The notes: a model not told the origin generated them from the letters alone. A stretch of DNA of 64,000 nt from Cryoendolithus antarcticus (GCA_002077065.1 NAJO01000003.1:992001-1056000); one strand, 5' to 3'. Positions 32,829-43,693 are shown, numbered from the stretch's first letter. Translations and numbers: made by a program.

Positions 32829-35800
32829 CTACCAAGCGACCTTGGCCAAGATCCCCTTAGGCCACCTCCGAATGCCAAACTTCCTCGCTTCATCGATCAG
32901 GAGGAGAATAGTGCCGAACGCCATGGGCAAGAACCAGTATTCCACTGGCACGACAGCTGTGCCGAGCACACTGTGAAATTTCGGAACGTAGAGGAACAGC
33001 ATGGCGATCAGTAGAGCAAAGACGATGGCTGGCGGCAGATACCAGTTGATGCTGTGTTGTAGTACGGAGAGGCGACGAGTGCGGATGGCGAAGAGGGAAA
33101 ACCATTGCCTGTGCAGAGGGTCAATAGGTAAAGGAATTTCAGTATGCTAGAGCCAAACTTACATGACGACCAGGTTCACGAAGTAAATCGAGCTTGCGGT
33201 GTTCAGGACGTTGGTCTGCCAGTCCTGGTCTCTACCGGGCTCTAACCCTCCAAATCCGAACCAAAGTGTGCTGAAGTGCAGACCCTGTCGCTCGCAGTAC
33301 CAGTAGGCCATGGCGAAACTGCACAGTGTCTCCGCGACGCCGATGAAGCCGTAAGCTTGCATGATGAGCTTCCAATCAACCAGATGGTCTTTCTTTGCGT
33401 TTCTCGGTGGACGGGTAAGCACATCAGCCTCGGGCTTTTCGTATGCGATCGCAGTAGCGGCAGCGCAGTCAGTGAAGCAGCAGATGATGATCATGAGGAA
33501 GGACGACAGAATCTGCGGTAGACCAAAGCATACGTTGGTGAGAACGGGCCAGAACTCGGAAAATGATCCAGCGGGGAGAAGGTAGGCGATAGTCTTCTTG
33601 AGATTATCGTAAACGACACGGCCGTACTTGACCGCTTCCACGATGGCGGCGAAGCTCTCCAGGAGGACCATGTCAGCAGCTTCCATGGCAATGTCGGATC
33701 CGGAGCCCATGGCGATACCAATGTCGGCTGCTTTGAGTGAGGGTGCATCATTCACACCGTCTCCCGTCATGGCAACTGTGAGCTCGCGGGCTTGTAGTTC
33801 CTTGACGATGCGCAATTTGTGATCCGACGTGGTACGTGCGAAGCATATCTCTTCGTACTTGCACAGCTTGTCCCACTGGCTGTCGCTGAGAATGTCAAGA
33901 TCTGCGCCACTGAGGGCAATCGCATGGGCTCGATCAGTGTCACAGGAGCTGACCTCTTTGATCCCTGCACTCTCAAGATAGTCGTCCTCAAATGCCAGGT
34001 TAGTCACGTCGTCGATCTTGTCATTTGGCTGCGTGATGATGCCGCACTCGTGAGCGATGGCCGTCGCGGTGAGCTTAAAGTCGCCAGTCACCATGAATAC
34101 CCGGATGCCAGCAGTACGAAGGATTTGGATGACCTCTGGTATCTCATCGCGGGGAGGGTCGACGATCGCGACGAGGCCGACGAGAATCAGCTCGCTAGTC
34201 GCGCGACCCATGATATCATTTTCATATTCTCTAGGTTGCAGTTGAGCATCGAAGACCAAGTCGCTCAAGTTCTTCTTCGCCAGCAGAATGACGCGCTTGC
34301 CCTGAGATGACCAGTTGTCCTTGATAGTCTCCATCTCGTGGCGATCTGTGTCTGTCATCTTCTCCACGAACCCGTTAGTGTCGACATAGGACGAGCATCG
34401 GGGAAGGAGGATATCTGGTGCGCCCTTGATCATGAGAACGGTTCCTTCCTCCTTCTCCGATTTAGATCGCACTACGTTGATGGCGAACTTGTTCTTGCTA
34501 TTGAAGGTGACTTGATAGATCGAGCGCCAAGCAGACCGGAGAGAACTGACCACGGTGATTGACTCGGTAAAGCGAAGAATCGCAGTATCGGTAGCATCTC
34601 CGTTGACTTTGCGACTCTCCAGGGGCTCGCTGACAGTGGAAGCATCAAACTCTGCGGCATTGCAAATGGCGCCGATCCTGGCCAGCTCACGGAGAGGTTT
34701 GCCGTCTTCGTAGAGTGCAGCGGCCTTGCCTGCAGTGTTCGGCTTTTTGGCGACGATGTAGTCCGTCACTGACATGCGATTCTTCGTCAAAGTTCCAGTC
34801 TTATCACTGCAAACGACATTGACGGCGCCGAGCGTTTCCACGGTCTTCAAGCTCTTGCAGAGAACCTTGTTGTTCTTCATAATATTGGCTGTTATTGTCA
34901 AGCTTGCCGTGACGGCGATGGGCAGACCTTCGGGAATGAATGCGACTGCCACTGATACACAGCTGACAATCAGAACCGGCACTGTGATCCAGCCTTCATG
35001 GTCCTTACGGAGCCAGGCGACCCAGACGATGATGACGACCAGGATCTGCGAGAGGGTAGTCAGCGAGCTATCTCCAAACGTGAGTCGCCGCACTTGCGCA
35101 ACTATCGGTCGAACCATTGCTGCTGTTCTGTATTTGAGAGGCCTTCGAGAGTAGCCGAGAATAACAAGTGAGTAGTCGACAGGAGCCTTGCAGAGCTCTG
35201 GAAAGTGGGCAGACCAGGATTCAGTGTGGGCTTACCATTGTCACCATCAAACAGACGATCACACCAACAAAGATCAAGATCTCTTTCTGCAGCAGGGTCA
35301 AGCCAGCCTTGGGAGCACTCGTAAGCTTAGCTATTTTACCGAAGACTGTGCGGTCGCCGGTCTCGACGACAAGACCCCAGGCGCTTCCAGAAACGCAGTG
35401 GGTGCCGGCCATGCCGATGTTCGCAGTCTCGAGGTAATTGTCATCCGTCGACTCCACGGATCCCAACAGCGGTAGCGTCTCGCCAGTCAAGATCGAGCGG
35501 TCGAACCGGAAATCTGGAGAGACTTCAACGAGGCGCACATCAGCTGGCAGCTTGTTGCCCATAGTAATTCGGAGCAGGTCGCCCGGGACAACTGCGGTAC
35601 CATCTATGTTCATCTGCTGGCCGTCACGAAGGACGATGCACTTGTCAGGAAGCATGCCAGTGATCGATTCCATGACCTTGGAGGAGCTGAAGTCTTGGTA
35701 GAAGGAGAATGCGGCTTGTGCGACCCAGACAAGTATAAGCACAATTGCAAGTGCCAGGTTGGCGATTGCGGGATTTGGCTCGCCCAGTGGCTTCCAGGCA

Positions 35801-36439
35801 ATGAAGACAAGGATAGCAGCGATGAAGAGAATGGCGCCAAAGCCGCCAAAGAGGTAGCCGAGCGTTCGGCGAACCCAGTGCGAGGGGGGTGGAGTAGGCT
35901 GGTTGGGTCCGACCGTCTTGAGAAGCTCGGCAGCTTTCGAGCTAGTCAAACCGGTGCCGCGCGAGCTCGAGAACTGGCTGAACAGCTCGTCGAGGGGTGT
36001 CTTGTGGTACTTGATGTCGTTGAACTCGATTTTCGCGTCTCCAGCTTTCGCGCCCTTCTTGCTTTTCGAACTCTTTGACTCTTTCAGCTTTTCTGTCTCG
36101 GCTCTCATGCTTTTTCGGCGGCCTTCTTCGATATTGAATGACCTGGATACCACTATCAGCGCCTTGCGAACTTCTAGAAACGTGAGAGAAAGCTTACATC
36201 GTGCGATACTGAGGAGGGAGTACAAGAGCAGGGTCGACGCTCCGCCTCGCTTGGCGAATCGACATCGAGTCCATCGAATCACGTCTTCTGCTGCGACTAC
36301 GGCTTGTCGACGTTCTGCGTGTGCGGCGGCCATCAACATCATCGGCATACTGGATCCCGCGAGTCTGGCCACGCTCGAGGTCGGTGCCCATTGTCTGATC
36401 GTCGCTTGCGGTCGCAGGCTTTTCCATGATTGCTGACAT
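32829..36439 (-). CDS. type IIC P-type cation ATPase (Na,K-ATPase alpha-like)
   Basis: Four exons: 36198-36439, 35236-36142, 33163-35045 and 32829-33108. The introns are 55, 190 and 54 nt, all GT..AG, the long one ending after a CTGAC branch site at CTCGCAG. The product is about 1103 aa. The N-terminus is Arg/Ser-rich and cytosolic. Visible motifs are T-G-E-T in the actuator domain (usual family form TGES), I-P-E-G-L-P in helix M4, the phosphorylation site C-S-D-K-T-G-T-L-T-K, K-G-A-P-D in the nucleotide domain, G-D-G-V-N-D-A-P, and a ten-helix membrane plan with a C-terminal helix pair restored by the last exon (W-Y-L-P-P-A-I-V-F-A ... V-E-Y-W-F-L-P). The sequence resembles fungal Na,K/H,K-ATPase relatives rather than ENA (IID) or SERCA pumps. 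Ion choice cannot be read from the sequence. Confidence 0.9.
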
Positions 36440-37339
36440 CCTGACGAAGGCGTCAAGGTGATTGAGGGCGAGTGAGGGAAGAGAGAAATAGGCAGGAAAG
36501 TAGAAATGCGACGTGGGCCACCAGCCTTTTCTACATAGGGCGACCCAGCATCAGCCGCGGATGAGCGCACGCACGTGAAACTTACCATTTGACACCACAC
36601 ACGTGGGAATGAGGCAGTGCGTGGCCTGACAAAATCAGAGCTGCAACGCCACGCGCGTGATTTCGAGACACAATCTGGCGCAAAACGCGACGCCAAAAAG
36701 ATCCGCTGCGCAAGACAAAGAGATTACCCGAATTAATGTCTCGTTATGCCATCAACTCCAGCCATGGACATCCCGCTCGATGAGGTGTTGCTGTGCGTGG
36801 CGCATAAGGTTAAGGTGAGCGATTTTGTGTCCCTGGAATGAAAATGCCTCATCACAGCCTCGGAGGCTCATCTTCCACCACATCGCCTTCAGTCATTTTC
36901 ATCATGTCACAAGTGAAGTATCTGGCACGTTCAGTGAACGTAGTGAGGTCAAGACTTGTGATGCTGCAAAAGGGTGATTGTCGACGCAATGATGGTCAAC
37001 GTAACAAGGGTGCACAAGCAATGGGGCGGGCCGCTCCCGGTGCTCTGAGGCGAAGGGGCATCTTTTGGAAGACAGCGAAATGAAAGCGAACAAGGAACAT
37101 ATATGTTCAAATAAGCGAGCCCATGGTAAAGAGCAAGGAGGTGGAGGTATTGCGTGCGAGGAGCCAAGCTCCCAAATTTTACTTGGTGCTTGCAATGAAC
37201 CCTTGTACCAAATCAGATCAACGGATATTCTCCGAGACCACCCAAGCCCAATAATACACCCTGAATGCTGAAACGCCAGTCCATCCAACACCGCCCGCTA
37301 AAGTCGCTCATGCCGCCCAATAAGTCAATTAGACTGCCC
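36440..37339. promoter_or_regulatory. promoter of the ATPase gene and 0.6 kb unassigned
   Basis: A plus-strand ATG at 36764 opens a short frame (M-D-I-P-L-D-E-V-L-L-C-V-A-H-K-V-K) followed by a possible GTGAGC donor, but no second exon is convincing. The minus-strand ORF 36902-37291 lacks a known domain. The remainder should contain the ATPase promoter and the 3' UTR of the rhodopsin-domain gene. Confidence 0.35.
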
Positions 37340-38762
37340 TCAGCTCCCTTTTCCATCGCCCAAGAATTCTTGCAGCGTCAGCGCCCTTCCCGGGATTCGA
37401 GGTGTAATTTGCGTGGTGCTGACATGCACATCGGTAGTCTTGACGATGCCGCCCATGCCGAGCTCAAGCACATTTGGCTCATTCGTGATCTGGTGCTCAA
37501 CCGTGGCGGCCGGCTGTTGATCGCTGCTTAAGACTCTGGTGATGGGCTCAGCCTCCTCCATGTCATCGCGATTGACACTATGGAGGATCTGCCTGTACCA
37601 CGAGTCCGTGGACCGCGAGATCTTCGATTCGCCTGAGCCAGAAGTAGGAGAGGCTTTGCCTTGGGCAGGAACGTTGGGTTGCACAGCCCTAGTAGGAGCC
37701 GATAGGTGATGGGCTTCAGACGTAGACTGGTGCGGTCCATCCCAGGTCAAGTCTCGATGATGATGAGCCCGCATCATCTGCGGAGGAGTCTCCGGTCTCC
37801 GGCCGGCGCCACGTGCCCGGTGCCATGCGGTCAGGAACGGCACGCGTAGAGCAGGCAGGCAGCAGATGATTACTGACGTGTTGCCCTCAATCTCCGTCCA
37901 CATGAGTGCTTGGACGGAGCCCCAGGTTGGATCTCTCGTAAGCGCACTCCCACGCAGCATGACCATGCGGACTATCGACGCCGCGATGACAAAGGCGCCG
38001 AGCGAGAAGATCGAGATCAGTCCGAGTTTCTGGCCTCGCGCGAGTTTGAGAGTGCGGATCATGGGCATTGGGAGGATGTAGATCACTACGTCGAAGAAGG
38101 TGTTGAATGCAGCGTGCGAGAACCAGAATGCAGTGTTATTGGTGCACCTTCCTGGGATCTTGCGATTCCAGACTTTGTGCACAGGAATGCAGGTGAACAC
38201 TGTGGCTAGCGTGAAGGCCAAGGATCCGAGGACTATGATCGAAGCGATGGATTTGACAAGTCGATGAAACCACTTTTGATTGAAAATTCGAAGGTACAGA
38301 AAGCTGAACGTGAGTTTCGTGAACATGCCGAGGAGCTTGTAGCAGATCTGGTAGAGGTAAAAGAACTGTGACCGGTCAATATCCTCCATTTGAAGGATGG
38401 GCAATCGTCACGCACCTGCACAGCCTTGCTTGAGGTAGGCTTAATATCACGCATATGCTTGCCGAAGCCATAGTGCGCGCTCACACCAGCGAAGATGGTC
38501 GCAAGCAACAAAATGGTCTACAGCGAGTTGCGCGTTAGCCGCCATGATCGACACCCACTTCTCACACTTCACGAACAACACTCACATAAGCGCACAAGCA
38601 CATCACATCGTCCAGCCCTCGCTGTCGATGCACCCATCGCCAGCTGAATCTCGCCGACACCACCGCGGTCGTAAGCAGCAAGAACACGATACACACAATC
38701 ACCAGCCGCGGCGACTCATTCGGTATGCTAGTCGTCCATATCGACGGCGGCTCGGGCGCCAT
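37340..38762 (-). CDS. fungal rhodopsin-domain seven-helix membrane protein
   Basis: Three exons: 38586-38762, 38416-38517 and 37340-38365. Introns of 68 nt (38518-38585, GTGAGT..TGTAG) and 50 nt (38366-38415, GTGCGT..CACAG) are both phase 0. The product is about 434 aa. The N-terminal 300 residues form seven hydrophobic helices: R-L-V-I-V-C-I-V-F-L-L-L, then T-I-L-L-L-A-T-I-F-A-G-V, then F-F-Y-L-Y-Q-I-C-Y-K-L, and onward. They carry the Pfam Fung_rhodopsin signatures (K-L-T-F-S-F-L-Y-L-R-I-F, C-I-P-V-H-K-V-W, F-D-V-V-I-Y-I-L-P-M-P-M-I, W-T-E-I-E-G-N-T-S-V-I-I-C-C-L-P). The C-terminal 130 residues are a polar cytosolic tail. This family overlaps PTH11-like receptors, but no CFEM domain is present and no ligand is known. 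No retinal-binding lysine can be argued. Confidence 0.85.
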
Positions 38763-39404
38763 GATGGCGAACGGCGATTCGCTACTTCAGGCGACTCGCA
38801 GAAGACGTTGCGGTGATGCCAGGGAGCGACGCTGAAAGCGTGGCCGCGGCGGAGGGGTTATCGTGCTGGCTGTGCCACCAGCCAGCTTGGCTGCATGCCG
38901 CGTCGTGCGCTGTCGCGAAACAGTATGTCGTGTCTACTGCGTGCTCGAGCTCACGATAAACAGCTTCGAAAATCGGAGAAATATGAGTAGGCGATGCTAA
39001 CAATCAATGGTGTAAAGGAATGGTCTAGATTCGATGTCGAGTCAGTAATCAGCGAACGGGTGGTGGAAGCGGAAGCCGATCGAGAAGGGAAGGAAAGTGT
39101 GGAGGGGAAGTGTGGGTGTGGAGCCGAAGTGGCGCGGGGAACAGTGGAAGAGGGACGGCACGACAAGCTTTGAGGTCGGAACGTGTGAGTGTCGATCAAT
39201 TAAAGTCTATCTCAGGTCTGCCGGGCGTTCCGCATCGTCATTGCTGTGATGAGCACTTGTCTTGTTCGCATATGTCAAATACGGTCACGCCTCTTTGCAA
39301 AGCTGCATTGGTCACAGCAATTGTCCGTGTGGGGAGCTTAAAGTCAATGAGGGCCGACCTATGTGCCGTCGACAGCCCAGCATAGTGATCATTGCACACC
39401 ATTT
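38763..39404. promoter_or_regulatory. upstream region of the rhodopsin-domain gene
   Basis: This 640-nt spacer between two minus-strand genes holds the promoter of the rhodopsin-domain gene and the 3' end of the chromodomain gene. I recognised no gene. Confidence 0.4.
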
Positions 39405-40967
39405 TCATGCCAGCGGTGGCAGTCCCACCCTTCGCCTATACGCCTGGATGACCTCCCTGTCCCCAAAACTGCTCTCTGGCTCCCAGCTCGGCTCCTCATA
39501 CCCTTCCCACTTGACCAAATACAACATGATAGGCTTCTTTCCAAAGTCACTGGGGTGCGTGCGAGGGTCAGAGAGCGCGTGATTTGAGATACCCTCAATA
39601 ATGTAGTCTTCATTATCTGAGTCCGAACGGGATGCAGCGCTGGGCGAAGGTGGTGAGGTGGCTGTTGGGTGCATTATGGAGGTCAATGGCGGCATGTACT
39701 GGACGGGAGTGCCAGGCAGCTCTGCCCTGCGACCAGGGCTTGTCAAGGCTGCAGGCGGTGGGTGCTCGGCTTCGGATGATTCGGTCGACTGGTCTGAGGT
39801 GCTAGGCTGGCGGGTTAATCCAGAGCCTCCTACATTACGGCGGACGACTGGCGACTTTGCCTTCACCGTGCTCGGAGTAGGCATATCTTCCATACTGTCG
39901 TCTTCTTCAGAAGTATCGGTGATGCTGATCGCGGCATGCTGTTGGAAGGAGCTCAGAGCTGATGAGGCTTTCGCTTTGCCTTTGTCTCCTTTCGAACTGC
40001 TGTGTGCCGCAGATGAAGACATGCGCTGTGAGCCTGGTAGCTGCACGACAGGCCTTTTGCTGCGCAGCGAAGACGAAGTGCTCAAGTCCACCCTCTGTCG
40101 CTTCGTCTCGCGCTTGTCCCCAAGCTGCTGCGACAGGCTGAGTCGATGCACCGAGGGCATTGTAGCCCCCTTGCCGGGTCCAGCAGCCGCGTTAGCTTTC
40201 GGATCATACGTCCAACCATATGGCATCAACTCCCCCGTCTGTGGGTGCCGTCGTCGCCGTCGCCTCCTAGGCTTATCGTACGGCTCCACAGTGGCCACAG
40301 TATGCTTCCCTAGCCGCCGCCCCTGTCGCTCCTCCTTAGTTGCCTGTGGTCGTGAGCTCTGCACCACCATCCCGTCCTCTGCATCACTGAGATCCAGAAG
40401 CTCCCCTGTCACAGGATCGCGCTTCCTTCTTCGTCTTCGCATTCTGGCCACCTGAAACACCTGCTTGTAGCTCGGTCTTGGCCTCCCTCGTTCCTCTCTG
40501 TCCTCGCCGGACTCTCCATCACTGGCCTCCTCCCACACCACATCTTCCTTCCTCTTCGCTCTCTCCTTGCACCTCTCACCATCCTCCTGTTTTCGTTGCG
40601 CATCGGCTTCGCGGGTGATTTGCAAAAGCTCAGCCTCCTCAGCGAAAACGCGGGTTTCGTAGTCCTCTAGATCTGCAGGCGAAACATAGTCCAGAATTTC
40701 TTCGAGCCGGACATCGTTCAGCTTGACATTCCCGATTGCGATGTCGAATCTCACTTGGCCGTCGTCGCTGATGCGATTGATAATCCGGGCCTTCCGTGGT
40801 GCAGTGTGTGATGGCTTAACAGGTAAGGGTGTATCGGGGTACACGCGAGGCTTAGACTTGAGAGGCTGAAGGTATAAGGGAAGTTTGAAATCAGGCTTAG
40901 CTTCGTACTCGATATCGATGGACGAGGACCGAGGGATTGAGACTGTATAGAGCTGAGATGAAGGCAT
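39405..40967 (-). CDS. protein with C-terminal chromodomain
   Basis: Single-exon ORF, 520 aa. Residues of about 443-513 make a chromodomain (Y-I-I-E-G-I ... I-M-L-Y-L-V-K-W-E-G-Y-E-E-P-S-W-E-P-E-S-S-F ... I-Q-A-Y), with the aromatic cage residues expected for methyl-lysine binding. A long insertion follows the first strand. The N-terminal part is unknown. The middle holds two copies of an Arg-run followed by P-x-T-G-E-L (R-R-R-R-K-R-D-P-V-T-G-E-L and R-R-R-R-H-P-Q-T-G-E-L), and a Ser-rich linker with N-V-G-G-S-G-L-T-R. No chromoshadow domain, SET domain or helicase is present, so it is neither HP1, Clr4 nor Chd1. A nuclear chromatin reader is inferred; its partners are unknown. Confidence 0.8.
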   Translation of the reverse strand: MPSSQLYTVSIPRSSSIDIEYEAKPDFKLPLYLQPLKSKPRVYPDTPLPVKPSHTAPRKARIINRISDDGQVRFDIAIGNVKLNDVRLEEILDYVSPADLEDYETRVFAEEAELLQITREADAQRKQEDGERCKERAKRKEDVVWEEASDGESGEDREERGRPRPSYKQVFQVARMRRRRRKRDPVTGELLDLSDAEDGMVVQSSRPQATKEERQGRRLGKHTVATVEPYDKPRRRRRRRHPQTGELMPYGWTYDPKANAAAGPGKGATMPSVHRLSLSQQLGDKRETKRQRVDLSTSSSLRSKRPVVQLPGSQRMSSSAAHSSSKGDKGKAKASSALSSFQQHAAISITDTSEEDDSMEDMPTPSTVKAKSPVVRRNVGGSGLTRQPSTSDQSTESSEAEHPPPAALTSPGRRAELPGTPVQYMPPLTSIMHPTATSPPSPSAASRSDSDNEDYIIEGISNHALSDPRTHPSDFGKKPIMLYLVKWEGYEEPSWEPESSFGDREVIQAYRRRVGLPPLA

Positions 40968-41296
40968 GATAGAAGCTCAAGATTTCAGCGTTGCTCTCAT
41001 ATCACCATCTTTTCCGACTGGTGACGAGATGTTGTGCGTTGAACATGTAACGTCTTTTTGTCGCCCGGCATGAACCGCCCAGAAGAAAGGGTGTTGCACT
41101 GAAGCTCGTGTCTACATGTGATTGTGATGATCGCGGACAGAAGTCGAGGGAAGAGATATCGACTTCTTGTTGCCGGCAAGGTTTCAACTGCCGAGGCGCT
41201 CGCGTGCCCACTTACTGAACTGGGTCTTGCGACAGGCGGCCAGATAGCGGCTTACAACGACATGAACACTCGTCAGTAATAGCAACAGCAGCAGAG
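40968..41296. promoter_or_regulatory. divergent promoter region, chromodomain gene / ECM14
   Basis: A 329-nt spacer between divergent starts. No further gene or specific element recognised. Confidence 0.4.
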
Positions 41297-43129
41297 ATGC
41301 GCTTCGAGAGGCTGTTACTGCCTGTTGCGCTTTTCTCCAGTGGTTGTGCGGCCGTACCATCTCCATCCCTTGCCCCACGGACCCCGAGCTGCTGGGATGA
41401 GTCGACCGCAAGACAGACAGTGCAAAAGCCGACAAGTAGGTGGAGGAGGCTATCAAGCCACGTGATTGCTGCGCTGTGGAAAGAGGAGACATGTGTGGCG
41501 AATCAGAGCAACTCGCCAGCAAGTAAAATCGCAGCTCCCGTGGTCGCGACAGCTCCAGCGCATACAGCTGCGAGATATGGTTCGGACGTGGTGCTACGCT
41601 TCAACGTGAGCAATGCAGACGAGCTCGATCGCCTCAAAGACGCCACGGACACGCTACTACTGGATATTTGGGACTATACCAGCAGCTGGGTGGACCTAAG
41701 GCTTGCGAAGGACCTGGTGCCTTCCCTGCTGAGCTTGCTTCCGAAGTCGCTTCAGGAATCCCATATGCCACTCTTCCAGGATATCAGCTTGACGCAGGCA
41801 GTCTACGATACATATCCAGAGCCGAAGGACGCCCGCACAGCTCGGGTTCCCCTACACTCGACCGCTCAGCCGGCCCACTTCGACCAGAGGGCCAAGCTAC
41901 CTTCTCAAGGGCCGTCCACTCGCAGTGACACGAACATCTTCTTCACTGACTATCAGCCACTCACCGTGATCGATCCCTGGCTTCGTCTTCTATCCTCACT
42001 TTTCACAACTCACACTCGCCTGATAACGATCGGGCGTTCCGCCGAGGACCGCCCAATCTCAGCTCTACGCATTGGCGTTCACCCTACGAACTCCGAGGAC
42101 CATGATGCTCCGAAACGAAAGACGATACTCATTACAGGTGGTCTGCATGCCCGCGAATGGATCTCAACAAGCACCGCGAACTTCCTAGCCTACAGCCTCG
42201 TCACCAGCTACGGTAAAAGCGAAAGCATCACGCATATGCTGCAGGACTTTGACTTTGTGGTTGTACCTACTCTGAACCCTGATGGCTATGCTTACACCTG
42301 GACCACAGACCGACTCTGGCGCAAGACCCGCCAGTCTACCTCCCTACGGTTCTGCCCTGGGATGGACCTTGATCACAGCTTCAACTTCTCCTTTCCTCCG
42401 ACTGCTGGCGGTACTCCGTGCTCTGAAGCTTTTCCGGGGGATGCCGCATTTCAAGCGACCGAAGCTAAGGCACTGGCTTCCTGGGCGAGAAATGAGACAC
42501 AGAGCAATAACGTGGAATTCGTCGCGCTACTAGATCTGCACTCGTACTCTCAGCAGATTCTTTATCCTTACGCATACTCCTGCTCCACTTCGCCACCAGG
42601 ACTGGAGGATCTGGAAGAGCTAGCTTTTGGTCTCGAGAAAGCGATCCGCCGTTCTGGTGGCCATGCATACGAGGTGCTGCCAGCCTGCGAGGGCAATACG
42701 ATCGCCGTCTCGGACTCGAAGAATGGCAAGACGCTTATGCCACAGTTAGAGAACGCTGGTGGGAGCATGCTCGACTACTTCTACCATGAGCTACATGTGA
42801 GATATGCATATCAGTTCAAGCTGCGGGATAGGGGAACTTATGGGTTCCTGTTGCCCAAGGACCAGATCTTGCCCGTCGGAAGGGAGGTATTGGAAGCTGT
42901 GCTGTACCTGGGTGGCTTTCTGCAGGAAACCCTTAGGCTGAAGGTGAAGGTAAAAGTAGACAAGAAGAGTGGTGATGAGGTCGGGGCCAGCGATGCAACG
43001 GTGACTTCGGACGAAGAAGAGCGGCATGGTAGTGAGGAAGATTGGGTGGTCGTGCAGGCGACGAGAGAGGATGCCGCAAGTGACGAAGAGGACTTACGAT
43101 GGGATCTGCGGCGAAGGCGGCGGCGTTAG
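41297..43129 (+). CDS. ECM14: inactive M14 metallocarboxypeptidase-like protein ECM14
   Basis: Single-exon ORF, 610 aa. A signal peptide at 1-19 (M-R-F-E-R-L-L-L-P-V-A-L-F ending C-A-A) is followed by a propeptide of about 190 residues and an M14A carboxypeptidase fold from about residue 214. Zinc ligands are kept: H-A-R-E-W at about 283 and D-L-H-S-Y at about 413. The general-base glutamate is replaced: the motif reads F-K-L-R-D-R-G-T-Y-G-F at about 507, with Lys where active enzymes have Glu. The same replacement is known in fungal ECM14, a pseudopeptidase linked to the cell wall. The tail beyond the fold (about residues 545-610) is Lys-, then Asp/Glu-, then Arg-rich and ends in six arginines. 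It is secreted or vacuolar by inference. Confidence 0.93.
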   Translation: MRFERLLLPVALFSSGCAAVPSPSLAPRTPSCWDESTARQTVQKPTSRWRRLSSHVIAALWKEETCVANQSNSPASKIAAPVVATAPAHTAARYGSDVVLRFNVSNADELDRLKDATDTLLLDIWDYTSSWVDLRLAKDLVPSLLSLLPKSLQESHMPLFQDISLTQAVYDTYPEPKDARTARVPLHSTAQPAHFDQRAKLPSQGPSTRSDTNIFFTDYQPLTVIDPWLRLLSSLFTTHTRLITIGRSAEDRPISALRIGVHPTNSEDHDAPKRKTILITGGLHAREWISTSTANFLAYSLVTSYGKSESITHMLQDFDFVVVPTLNPDGYAYTWTTDRLWRKTRQSTSLRFCPGMDLDHSFNFSFPPTAGGTPCSEAFPGDAAFQATEAKALASWARNETQSNNVEFVALLDLHSYSQQILYPYAYSCSTSPPGLEDLEELAFGLEKAIRRSGGHAYEVLPACEGNTIAVSDSKNGKTLMPQLENAGGSMLDYFYHELHVRYAYQFKLRDRGTYGFLLPKDQILPVGREVLEAVLYLGGFLQETLRLKVKVKVDKKSGDEVGASDATVTSDEEERHGSEEDWVVVQATREDAASDEEDLRWDLRRRRRR

Positions 43130-43508
43130 GATACTGAACATAATGTGATGATGGATTGTCTGCCATTTTGAGCCACATCACCGCGTGTCCATAACTCTTA
43201 TTTATCTAAATCGCCGTCGCCCTGATCACATCATACGTTCATGACAGCACAGGCCACAGATAGCCTCCTATCATTTGCAGCCCAATCCGTGACCTCGCGA
43301 TATCGGCAGCACCCGCCTTCCGTCATCGCAAAAGCTCTGGTTTGGCGACTGACTCCACACAGTCTGCACCTGCATTGCAAACCTTTTACATACACACAAT
43401 CTTGCCTATCGTGCTTCGTCAAAAGTTTTCAAAGGACTAGTAACTCACCGTACCCAGGTGCAGGAATACTATACCGGCCTTGACTGGGCAGACGAGCCGG
43501 CCTTCTTC
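43130..43508. promoter_or_regulatory. intergenic, CPA1 promoter region
   Basis: This lies between ECM14 and the attenuator uORF and should hold the ECM14 3' end and the CPA1 promoter. An 80-codon ORF at 43241-43483 has no support. Confidence 0.4.
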
Positions 43509-43693
43509 ATGACTTCTGCTCCTACCACTTTTACTTCGCAAGGTATGTTGGTTCACCGCTCGCTACTTGAGGAAGACAAGCAATGTTACAGTCGGAGGGA
43601 AATGTTAGGCGGCTGACTGGCATGTCGACCGAACTGACACGCCTTACCGCAGACTACATTTCCGACCACCTGTGGAAGGCGTCGGTGAACTGA
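43509..43693 (+). CDS. arginine attenuator peptide uORF (spliced)
   Basis: A 24-codon upstream ORF lies 57 nt before the CPA1 start. Exon 1 is 43509-43542, the intron is 43543-43652 (110 nt, GTATGT..CCGCAG) and exon 2 is 43653-43693, ending in TGA. The spliced peptide contains the attenuator core S-Q-D-Y-I-S-D-H-L-W-K-A, with Asp at position 12 and Trp at position 19, the two residues known to be needed for arginine-dependent ribosome stalling in yeast CPA1 and Neurospora arg-2. When arginine is high, the nascent peptide stalls the ribosome at the uORF stop and lowers CPA1 translation. Junction, length and core motif agree, so the call is firm although the peptide is short. Confidence 0.95.

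Noticed and set aside
36764..36840. Short plus-strand frame with a possible splice donor upstream of the ATPase gene
   Set aside because: No convincing second exon or product; too little to call a gene.
39658..40455. 265-codon plus-strand ORF over the chromodomain gene
   Set aside because: Antisense shadow; the minus strand encodes a recognisable chromodomain.
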